Part shown: positions 1 to 4,014 of the stretch, piece after piece | Layout of the letters: every line of letters begins with the position of its first letter | Position numbering within the stretch: the stretch's first letter is position 1 | DNA from: an uncultured Mycoplasmatota bacterium | Lineage (GTDB): Bacteria > Bacillota_I > Bacilli_A > RF39 > UBA660 | Length of the DNA: 8,734 nt | Assembly (NCBI GenBank): GCA_947384645.1 | Contig: CANDHX010000045.1 | Span: 1-8,734, forward strand | Direction: 5' to 3' | The notes under the pieces: model-generated | Seen by the model: the letters and a program-made list of their open reading frames with translations, nothing else | Told to the model about the DNA's origin: nothing | The model's database searches: none | Made by a program: the position numbers and the translations under genes

Positions 1-46
1 TACACCTACAGTTACACTCTTTCCCTACACGACGCTCTTCCGATCT
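1..46 (+). other. Illumina sequencing adapter (not genomic)
   Basis: Bases 14-46 equal the TruSeq Read 1 adapter, ending in the diagnostic CTCTTCCGATCT. Bases 1-5 (TACAC) are the end of the P5 flow-cell sequence, and bases 6-13 (CTACAGTT) sit exactly where an 8-base i5 index belongs. This is therefore untrimmed library adapter at a contig end. Genomic sequence starts at about base 47. Nothing upstream of 47 should be interpreted biologically, including any reading frame that runs through it. Confidence 0.97.
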
Positions 47-47
47 A

Positions 48-1172
48 AAAGAGGACGAAAAATTTACTAATCTTTTCTCGGTCTTTTATAATCAATGGAA
101 TGTTTTGTACTCTACACTAAATGGCGTAGTTACTAAAGAAAGAATATTAAAGTATTTCGAAAATTATAATATTTTGCTAAATCCAGATGAATATAAATTA
201 AGTCCTGTAATTAAGGAATTAGGTAATAATAGAACTATAATTGATAGAGCACGTGGTCTATATACAGAAATGAAAAATAGAAAGTTTTCAACAATTCCAA
301 AGGTAAGCGGTAATGTAGAAGATTATACGTATGAAGTACTCGATTTAGATGATCCTTTGGGTATCGTAGTGGGTTACATAGTATATTGTTGTTTCTTAAT
401 CGACGGGTTATCTAGGACATCTTTATTCCATGCTTTAACCAATAAAGACGGTAGAATTTTTGCCGTCAATAAAGACGGTAAATTAGTTGTCCACAGTTGG
501 ATTTGGCGTAACGGTAATTTGGTATGTTTCGATAATGTCGAAGCTGATAAGTGCAATATCAATATTTTAACCAAAATATATGAAGAAGCTTCTTTAAAGA
601 TTTTAGAAGTATCTCAAAATACTGAAAGTCCAAAGGAAAGAGTAAAACTCGTGACTGTCGGTGTAAGCGAGACCAAAATCAAACTGCCTAAAGAAAGCGT
701 AGAAGACGTCAGAAGACCTAGAGTATCTGAGTACATATATACCGATGCATCTTCTCAAAGGGTACTTGCCTCTAGCAAAGAGAGAGAATTATATTATGGA
801 GATGTAAGTGCTGAATACAAAGACCCGAGAAGAGAAATCCTCAGAGTAACCGATTTAGAATTATTGGATGAAAAAACTAAATTGACAATTTTTAATAAAG
901 TTGCTGCTATTTATTTCGTTAAATACGGAGAAAGTCGATTAGTCGAATTCGACCAATATGCTTATGCTGCAATTCAAGATGATTGGTACTTGTTAATAGG
1001 CTATAATGGCGAAGCAGAATGCGAAATTATGACTACAGACAATCGGGCTAGAGAAGAACTTTATAAAGAAGTTAGCAACTTAGATAAGTACTTTAAAGAA
1101 AATTCTTTGGATATCTCATCTTTAAAGATTAAAGAAAAAGTAAATGCTCTATTAAGTAAGGGGGGAAAATAA
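48..1172 (+). CDS. Hypothetical protein, 5'-truncated by contig end
   Basis: The frame is open from the adapter junction at base 47/48 to the TAA ending at 1172, so at least 374 codons are present and the true start is missing. The first in-frame start-like codon (TTG at 105) has no Shine-Dalgarno sequence. The upstream residues (KEDEKFTNLFSVFYNQWNV) look like normal protein, so TTG 105 is probably internal. The product is soluble-looking, with no signal peptide or membrane segment in the visible part. It mixes short helical stretches with a charged middle (around residues 190-270, rich in E, K, R and S) and ends in a Lys/Leu-rich helix. I do not recognise the family. Its stop codon lies directly against the ATG of the next gene, and the GGGGGG of that gene's ribosome binding site is inside this gene's last codons. 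The two are therefore probably co-transcribed and translationally coupled. Confidence 0.85.
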   Translation, partial: KEDEKFTNLFSVFYNQWNVLYSTLNGVVTKERILKYFENYNILLNPDEYKLSPVIKELGNNRTIIDRARGLYTEMKNRKFSTIPKVSGNVEDYTYEVLDLDDPLGIVVGYIVYCCFLIDGLSRTSLFHALTNKDGRIFAVNKDGKLVVHSWIWRNGNLVCFDNVEADKCNINILTKIYEEASLKILEVSQNTESPKERVKLVTVGVSETKIKLPKESVEDVRRPRVSEYIYTDASSQRVLASSKERELYYGDVSAEYKDPRREILRVTDLELLDEKTKLTIFNKVAAIYFVKYGESRLVEFDQYAYAAIQDDWYLLIGYNGEAECEIMTTDNRAREELYKEVSNLDKYFKENSLDISSLKIKEKVNALLSKGGK

Positions 1173-1970
1173 ATGGAACCAGTTTATCTCGTGAATGCAA
1201 AATCAGTTTTTTTAAAGAGAAAAGATGAACTTTTGAGAAGTGGAGTTTCAGAAGAGGTTTATCAGGAAAGTTTAAATCTGTTATATGAGGGCTTTGATAG
1301 TGAAGACTATAAAAAGCTTTTGGATTTGATAGGTTATATCATTCCTGATAAGGTCACTCCAGAAGAATTAATCGTCTATTTAAAGATACTTTTTAGGGAT
1401 TTTAAAAAAGGAAAATGTGGATTTTTAAATTCTTCTTCGTTTGAACAAACTTTTAATGAAATCGTCAATATCGATATCGATAAGTGGTTTTCTTATATTC
1501 CAGACTTCATATTTAAGGCCGCTCCTACTCAATTTAGTGAAGAATTTATAAGATTATTTAAATTGAGCTTTTATGGAATAGGCGATTGTGAAGAAGTGGG
1601 CTATCATTACAGTTGTGTCGAAGTAAAACCCGATTTTATAGATATTTCAAATAAAGATAAAGCGGAGGTTTTAGCTGCTTTATACAATCATGCTAAACCG
1701 GTAGGAATGGGTGTTAGTACATATAATCCTAGACCTATGAGTATAGAAGAAGCAAGAGCTATACTCGAAAAGAATGGCACTAGTTTTGGCTATTTAGGCG
1801 GAAGACCTCTTAAAATCAATTTAGAAGAATCGCCCGTTTGTGTAAGTCGATACAATAGCGACAACAACTGTGTCGGTTTGGCTCAGAAAGCTATTAGTAG
1901 CTGTAGAGATATCACTCCTATTACGGATGGTAAAAGAATAAGTCTTAAGGACGATAAAGAAAAAAAGTAA
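1173..1970 (+). CDS. Hypothetical protein with C-terminal uncharacterised small domain
   Basis: 265 aa. The ATG at 1173 follows the upstream TAA with no gap and is preceded by AAGGGGGGAAAA, a good ribosome binding site, so the start is secure. Residues 1-150 are helical and acidic with no recognised domain. Residues 155-245 are more distinctive: LYNHAKPVGMG (170-180), MSIEEA (189-194), FGYLGGRPLKINLEE (205-219) and YNSDNNCVGLAQKAI (227-241). From memory, this order of motifs (LYN-x-A-x-P-x-GMG, M-x-x-EEA, YL-x-GR-x-K, Y-x-x-DN-x-x-x-x-A-x-x-AI) resembles a small uncharacterised protein that often occurs alone in gut Bacillota and their mobile elements; here it would be fused to a longer N-terminus. 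That resemblance is recalled, not searched. There is no membrane segment. The C-terminus is a Lys/Asp-rich tail. The gene is the likely second member of an operon with the truncated gene upstream. Confidence 0.88.
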   Translation: MEPVYLVNAKSVFLKRKDELLRSGVSEEVYQESLNLLYEGFDSEDYKKLLDLIGYIIPDKVTPEELIVYLKILFRDFKKGKCGFLNSSSFEQTFNEIVNIDIDKWFSYIPDFIFKAAPTQFSEEFIRLFKLSFYGIGDCEEVGYHYSCVEVKPDFIDISNKDKAEVLAALYNHAKPVGMGVSTYNPRPMSIEEARAILEKNGTSFGYLGGRPLKINLEESPVCVSRYNSDNNCVGLAQKAISSCRDITPITDGKRISLKDDKEKK

Positions 1971-2007
1971 ATTTAGACTAATACCTAAACACATATTTTT
2001 GGTTAAA

Positions 2008-2016
2008 CATAAAATA
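2008..2016 (+). promoter_or_regulatory. Possible sigma-K-type -10 element before the CotD-like gene
   Basis: CATAAAATA fits the sigma-K -10 pattern CATANNNTA. AC dinucleotides lie 15-17 bases upstream (1989-1992), near the position of the short sigma-K -35. In B. subtilis cotD is expressed late in the mother cell under sigma-K, so the match fits the gene. The motif is short and AT-rich and could occur by chance. If it is right, transcription would start at about 2021, giving a leader of about 20 bases. Confidence 0.35.
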
Positions 2017-2039
2017 CACTAGAAAGGAAAGTGTATTTT
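2011..2039 (+). promoter_or_regulatory. Hairpin enclosing the ribosome binding site
   Basis: AAAATACACT (2011-2020) and AGTGTATTTT (2030-2039) form a perfect 10-bp stem. The 9-base loop holds the AGAAAGGAA ribosome binding site, and the ATG at 2041 follows at once. In a long read-through transcript the stem plus T-run could act as a weak, AT-rich terminator for the upstream operon or could present the ribosome binding site. If transcription starts at the proposed sigma-K site, the 5' arm is absent and translation is free. The AGGA-to-ATG spacing (about 12 bases) is longer than usual. Confidence 0.55.
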
Positions 2040-2040
2040 T

Positions 2041-2430
2041 ATGTTTAAGATGAACAGATGTTATGACAATAGACCTATGTATGCAAGCGAGTCATCATAT
2101 AATTATACAAAAATGCAAGGTAGCGAGAAGACTTTAGAGTATCCAGAAGCAGGAGCTACACCTTTTATGGGATCAAACATGTCTAATAATATGATGGGAA
2201 TGCCTATGCAAATGGATGGGATGATGGGTTGCCCAATGCCTCCAGTATACGAATGTCCTCAAGAAAGAGTAGTCAATAGAGAATTCGTTCACAATGTCGA
2301 ACATATCGTACCTATCAATACGAGAGTCATAAATCATCACGTTTATAGACATACTTATAGACCATGCTATACTTGTTGTGAAGAAAACGTATGTTCTAAT
2401 GTCTATGACAATTGCTCAAATAATTTTTAA
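2041..2430 (+). CDS. Spore coat protein D-like (CotD family) protein
   Basis: 129 aa, ATG start. The C-terminal half has HIVPINTRVINHHVYRHTY (residues 88-106). This matches the CotD pattern of a His-Pro-x-x-T/N-x-x-x-N-H-x-x-x-x-H-x-x-Y core followed by a Cys-rich tail (C109, C112, C113, C118, C125). The N-terminal half (residues 43-68) is a low-complexity Met/Gly/Pro stretch (NMSNNMMGMPMQMDGMMGCP) followed by CP dipeptides. CotD of Bacillus is an inner-coat component made in the mother cell, and this protein is somewhat longer than B. subtilis CotD (about 75 aa) because of the Met-rich extension. The His, Met and Cys content would allow metal binding or disulfide cross-linking (inference). 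Its presence is the best evidence that the organism forms spores. Low-complexity coat proteins diverge fast, so the family call rests mainly on the His-rich core. Confidence 0.75.
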   Translation: MFKMNRCYDNRPMYASESSYNYTKMQGSEKTLEYPEAGATPFMGSNMSNNMMGMPMQMDGMMGCPMPPVYECPQERVVNREFVHNVEHIVPINTRVINHHVYRHTYRPCYTCCEENVCSNVYDNCSNNF

Positions 2431-2448
2431 TTTTGTTATTTGTAATAC

Positions 2449-2479
2449 TTGCATCATATAAATAAATAAATATTATAAT
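2449..2479 (+). promoter_or_regulatory. Putative sigma-A promoter of small RNA copy A
   Basis: A perfect -10 TATAAT (2474-2479) is preceded by TTGCAT (2449-2454) with a long 19-base spacer. The block from the -10 onward is shared with copy B at 3552. The poor spacing suggests a weaker promoter than that of copy B. Confidence 0.5.
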
Positions 2480-2485
2480 CATATT

Positions 2486-2576
2486 AAGAGAAACACACTA
2501 AAGATATTAGTGGGTTCTCCTATGGTGTAGAACACGACTAAATAACCTTTAAGAGGATATCTAGTCGTTGTTTTTT
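2486..2576 (+). ncRNA. Antitoxin-like small RNA, copy A (orphan)
   Basis: This predicted RNA of about 91 nt starts just downstream of TATAAT 2474-2479. Hairpin 1 (2488-2519) pairs GAGAA with TTCTC and CACTAA with TTAGTG, interrupted by one mismatch and one bulge. Hairpin 2 pairs ACGACTA (2534-2540) with TAGTCGT (2562-2568), contains a small CCT/AGG inner helix, and is followed by TG and six T, making an intrinsic terminator. It is a clear paralogue of the RNA at 3562-3652. Most positions are identical, and the terminator stem differs by a compensatory A-T to G-C change, which supports selection on RNA structure. The linker between the hairpins (2521-2533) is the divergent part. No intact hydrophobic peptide ORF lies opposite it, unlike copy B. 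I do not recognise the family. Confidence 0.6.
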
Positions 2577-2673
2577 AATTCATTACTTAATAGAAAATTG
2601 TATATGGGATAAGTTACAAAGTTGTTGGATTGTACTATGTAATAAGGACGGTGCACCTCAAGCTACTAAGATA

Positions 2674-2700
2674 ACTCGGGTTTGTCCGAGTCCTTTTTTT
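2674..2700 (+). terminator. Intrinsic terminator
   Basis: ACTCGG (2674-2679), loop GTTTGT and CCGAGT (2686-2691) form a GC-rich stem followed two bases later by seven T (2694-2700). This is a textbook rho-independent terminator on the plus strand. It probably ends a short transcript starting near 2645-2650. Within that transcript, AAGGAC (2644-2649) could pair with GTCCTT (2690-2695), and GGTGCACC (2650-2657) is self-complementary, so a structured RNA of about 55 nt is possible. A promoter for it is not clear; TGTAAT (2638-2643) is the best -10 candidate. Confidence 0.7.
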
Positions 2701-2732
2701 GCAATAAATTGCAATTATGTTAAACTATAATC

Positions 2733-2767
2733 AGTTCTTGCACGTAAGTCCAGTTGCAAGAACTTTT
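2733..2767 (+). terminator. Perfect 10-bp hairpin, terminator-like
   Basis: AGTTCTTGCA (2733-2742) and TGCAAGAACT (2755-2764) form a perfect stem around a 12-base loop, with TTTT then AATAAA after it. The T-run is short, so this may be a weak terminator or a protein-binding dyad. It lies between the terminator at 2674-2700 and the strong promoter at 2822, and what transcript it would end is unclear. A TATAAT (2726-2731) directly upstream lacks a well-spaced -35. Confidence 0.5.
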
Positions 2768-2801
2768 AATAAATACACAAATTTTGCATATAATATAAAG
2801 A

Positions 2802-2819
2802 GACTTATATGACTTATAT
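2802..2819 (+). repeat. Tandem 9-bp direct repeat upstream of promoter
   Basis: GACTTATAT occurs twice back to back (2802-2810 and 2811-2819), ending three bases before the -35 of the antitoxin-like promoter at 2822. The position would suit an activator or repressor, but this is inferred from position alone. Confidence 0.5.
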
Positions 2820-2821
2820 AC

Positions 2822-2849
2822 TTGACAATACAAAAAAAATGCGTATAAT
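2822..2849 (+). promoter_or_regulatory. Consensus sigma-A promoter of antitoxin-like RNA 1
   Basis: TTGACA (2822-2827) and TATAAT (2844-2849) are both perfect consensus hexamers with a 16-base spacer. This is the strongest promoter in the window, and no protein-coding gene follows it on the plus strand, so it most likely drives an RNA. Predicted start is about 2856. Confidence 0.85.
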
Positions 2850-2969
2850 ATAGTCTCATATTTACAGGGGGTCTAAAAATCATTCTTGAATAATTCCTGT
2901 AAATGGTTTATAATGAATTTGAGAATAGACGATTATTCATTTGCTATTTCTCACTTTCTTAATTGGACT

Positions 2970-2987
2970 AAAAAAGAGATACCTCTT
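2970..2987 (-). terminator. Minus-strand intrinsic terminator (peptide mRNA 1)
   Basis: Read on the minus strand, AAGAG-GTAT-CTCTT (2987 to 2974) is a 5-bp stem whose 3' arm runs into a tract of six T (2975 to 2970). The stem is short, but the U-tract is good. It would end the peptide mRNA that starts near 3225, giving about 256 nt, a typical size for type I toxin mRNAs. Confidence 0.5.
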
Positions 2988-3017
2988 GAGGTGCTCTCGG
3001 TCCACTAATTGTGTTGC

Positions 3018-3053
3018 GAGCACCTTATCTTGATGATATGGTGCTCATTTTTT
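3018..3053 (+). terminator. Intrinsic terminator of antitoxin-like RNA 1
   Basis: GAGCACC (3018-3024) pairs with GGTGCTC (3040-3046), with an inner ATC/GAT pairing in the loop, and is followed by ATTTTTT (3047-3053). The 5' arm is also complementary to AGGTGCTC (2989-2996), so two exclusive folds exist. Confidence 0.8.
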
Positions 3054-3117
3054 AATGTTTGTCGACAATACGGGCCACAAGGACAAGTATTACGACCAGT
3101 ACTACTAAGTACTCCAT
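3052..3117 (-). CDS. Small hydrophobic peptide, putative type I toxin 1 (21 aa)
   Basis: A 21-codon ORF. The ATG (3115-3117 on the minus strand) is preceded by AGGAGG with a tight 3-base gap. After Met-Glu-Tyr, residues 4-15 are almost only Leu, Val and Ile (LVVLVVILVLVA with no charge), followed by a polar tail, RIVDKH. This is the architecture of very short membrane-acting type I toxins such as the E. coli Ibs peptides (18-19 aa), although no direct homology is claimed. Its mRNA would run from about 3225 to 2970. The stop codon lies at the terminator of the convergent RNA 1, so that RNA covers the stop and the 3' UTR. The mRNA's 5' end (AGGTGCT and TCGGTCC, 3211-3193) is complementary to its 3' end (GGACCGA and AGCACCT, 3003-2989). 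Such end-to-end pairing is known to control translation in type I toxin mRNAs. An overlapping 47-codon frame (3148 to 3005) is an alternative reading. The small size and short ribosome binding site spacing limit certainty. Confidence 0.6.
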   Translation of the reverse strand: MEYLVVLVVILVLVARIVDKH

Positions 3118-3231
3118 AAACCTCCTGCTTAAAAACAGTATGATACATGGACATCACCTCGCTTCCTATTAAAATTCATTGAATAATAATATGGACCGAG
3201 GATAAGCACCTACGAAATATCTCTAACAAAC

Positions 3232-3237
3232 ATTATA
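3232..3237 (-). promoter_or_regulatory. Putative -10 of peptide mRNA 1
   Basis: TATAAT on the minus strand at 3237-3232. The position 17 bases upstream reads TAGATT (3260-3255), a poor -35. The -35 region overlaps a GTAGA-AAAA-TCTAC dyad (3248-3261) that could be an operator. Predicted start is about 3225, giving a leader of about 108 nt before the peptide ATG. Confidence 0.4.
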
Positions 3238-3300
3238 TAAAACAATTGTAGAAAAATCTACGATTTATTGTAAACTTTAGCAAAATTACACTTTCTATTA

Positions 3301-3519
3301 GTTATTATTCACAGCTGATTTTGAAAAATATGATAAAATGAAGAATCTATAAGGGTTTGTTCAGTTTTCCTAAAATTTCATTAAAAACGACAATTTTACA
3401 AAAGTGGTGACTAATTATTAGAAAGTAATAAAATTTGTATATTAAATTATCAAAATTGTATTAATTTACTATCAAAATGAGGAATACTAAATTTCGTAAA
3501 TTTGGCTGTGAATAGTAAC
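3301..3519. repeat. 219-bp segment bounded by 15-bp inverted repeats
   Basis: GTTATTATTCACAGC (3301-3315) and GCTGTGAATAGTAAC (3505-3519) are inverted copies with one mismatch. The interior is very AT-rich, has no ORF of note, and contains two imperfect direct copies of an AAAATTTGTAT-like sequence (about 3430-3475). No target-site duplication is visible at the outer ends, so a MITE-like origin is only a possibility. Otherwise I see nothing in 3262-3528 that looks like a gene. Confidence 0.45.
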
Positions 3520-3528
3520 AAAAAGTTC

Positions 3529-3557
3529 TTGTAATGTATGAAAATAAATTATATAAT
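3529..3557 (+). promoter_or_regulatory. Sigma-A promoter of antitoxin-like RNA, copy B
   Basis: TTGTAA (3529-3534, four of six matches) and a perfect TATAAT (3552-3557) are separated by 17 bases. The sequence from the -10 onward is shared with copy A. Confidence 0.65.
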
Positions 3558-3561
3558 CATA

Positions 3562-3652
3562 TTAAGAGAGACACACTAAAGATACTAGCGTGTTCTCCTA
3601 TAAGGATGGCACGGCTAAATAACCTTTACAGGATATCTAGCCGTTGTTTTTT
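3562..3652 (+). ncRNA. Antitoxin-like small RNA, copy B (about 91 nt)
   Basis: The predicted transcript follows TATAAT 3552-3557. Hairpin 1 (3566-3597) pairs GAGAG with TTCTC, CAC with GTG and CTA with TAG, with small interruptions. Hairpin 2 pairs ACGGCTA (3611-3617) with TAGCCGT (3638-3644) and is followed by TG and six T as an intrinsic terminator. It is a paralogue of the RNA at 2486-2576, with compensatory stem changes. Its 3' end lies 4 bases short of the stop codon of the convergent minus-strand peptide gene 3657-3734. The whole RNA would therefore be antisense to that peptide's mRNA 3' UTR. This supports an antitoxin role by 3' overlap; it is inferred, not shown. Confidence 0.62.
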
Positions 3653-3656
3653 ATCA

Positions 3657-3734
3657 TTATATTTTAATCGCTAAGATCAAAATAGTAGTCAATAATAAAT
3701 ATATAATAAGATATAATTTGTAATTATTACTCAT
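3657..3734 (-). CDS. Small hydrophobic peptide, putative type I toxin 2 (25 aa)
   Basis: A 25-codon ORF. The ATG (3732-3734 on the minus strand) is preceded by AAAAGGAGG with an ideal 6-base gap, one of the best ribosome binding sites in the window. The product begins MSNNYK and continues with one predicted membrane helix (residues 7-24, rich in Leu, Ile and Tyr: LYLIIYLLLTTILILAI), ending in Lys-Ile. A single short transmembrane helix with a polar N-terminus fits membrane-acting type I toxins. The gene faces the paralogous RNA copy B, whose terminator ends just before its stop. The predicted leader carries GTTCTCC (3804 to 3798) and ACACAC, complementary to GGAGAAC (3598 to 3592) and GTGTGT in its own 3' UTR, again giving 5'-3' pairing. 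A likely promoter is TTGACA (3861-3856). It has no resemblance in sequence to peptide 1 beyond hydrophobicity, and no family is recognised. Confidence 0.65.
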   Translation of the reverse strand: MSNNYKLYLIIYLLLTTILILAIKI

Positions 3735-3832
3735 TAAAATTCCTCCTTTTAACTTATTTCCAAAACCATCCCCTGAAATAGTTTTATAAAATTAATTGGA
3801 GAACAAGACTAGACTTGTGTGTTTCACTTTTT

Positions 3833-3861
3833 ATTTCAACATAACTACAAATGTTTGTCAA
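3833..3861 (-). promoter_or_regulatory. Putative sigma-A promoter of peptide mRNA 2
   Basis: On the minus strand a perfect TTGACA (3861-3856) is followed after 17 bases by TGAAAT (3838-3833, four of six matches). Start would be near 3825, giving a leader of about 90 nt and an mRNA of about 260 nt if it ends near the hairpin at 3566-3597. Confidence 0.5.
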
Positions 3862-3889
3862 ATCCCCTATTTAAACGGAAAATTTGACA
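3856..3889. promoter_or_regulatory. Dyad TGTCAAAT...ATTTGACA, possible operator
   Basis: TGTCAAAT (3856-3863) and ATTTGACA (3882-3889) are perfect 8-bp inverted repeats 18 bases apart, placed between the divergent peptide 2 promoter and the promoter of the gene at 4015. Each arm also contains a TTGACA pointing outward, so the symmetry may simply be two -35 elements. The plus-strand one lacks a good -10 17 bases on. Confidence 0.4.
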
Positions 3890-3952
3890 TTTTTTTGTTT
3901 TTGAATAGACTGGAAAAATTTGTAAAATTTAATCGATTTCATAAAAGAAGAG

Positions 3953-3981
3953 TACACAGCTAGAAAAAAGTATGCTATAAT
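3953..3981 (+). promoter_or_regulatory. Extended -10 sigma-A promoter
   Basis: TACACA (3953-3958, four of six matches), a 17-base spacer and a perfect TATAAT (3976-3981) with the TG extended -10 at 3973-3974. It lies 34 bases before the ATG at 4015 and almost certainly drives that gene. Confidence 0.8.
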
Positions 3982-4014
3982 CTATTATGAAATAAAAGTA
4001 GGGTGAATATAGAT

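Larger units (their letters stand above)
2856..3053 (+). ncRNA. Antitoxin-like small RNA 1 (about 198 nt)
   Basis: This is the predicted transcript from the consensus promoter 2822-2849 to the terminator at 3018-3053. Near its 5' end, ATTTACAGG (2860-2868) pairs with CCTGTAAAT (2896-2904). At the 3' end, GAGCACC (3018-3024) can pair with either GGTGCTC downstream (terminator) or AGGTGCTC upstream (2989-2996). It has no convincing ORF. It runs convergently into the minus-strand peptide gene at 3052-3117 and would overlap the 3' part of that mRNA by about 84 nt (2970-3053). This is the layout of B. subtilis type I pairs such as txpA/RatA and bsrG/SR4, where an antitoxin RNA of about 200 nt also overlaps the toxin mRNA at the 3' ends. 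The role is inferred. A free-standing riboswitch-like leader is less likely because no gene follows on this strand. Confidence 0.6.

Noticed and set aside
105..107. TTG at 105 as the start of the first gene
   Set aside because: It has no ribosome binding site and the frame is open with protein-like sequence back to the adapter junction.
2559..2654. Minus-strand GTG-started frame opposite RNA copy A as its toxin
   Set aside because: It has no ribosome binding site and the product is polar, not hydrophobic; no ATG-started alternative exists.
2912..3007. Plus-strand 31-codon ORF inside the antitoxin-like RNA 1
   Set aside because: No ribosome binding site precedes its ATG and the composition is unremarkable, so the RNA is treated as non-coding.
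2856..3053. Riboswitch, T-box or 6S RNA interpretation of RNA 1
   Set aside because: There is no T-box AGGGTGGNACC motif, no recognisable aptamer and no downstream gene on this strand, and the ends do not pair into a 6S-like rod.
2474..3652. CRISPR repeats or tracrRNA
   Set aside because: Only two diverged copies over a kilobase apart are present, each with promoter and terminator; no regular spacers and no cas gene.
4003..4014. GTG at 4003 as start of the iPGM-like gene
   Set aside because: The GTG is part of the ribosome binding site AGTAGGGTG; ATG at 4015 lies at a normal distance from it and begins the conserved N-terminal strand.
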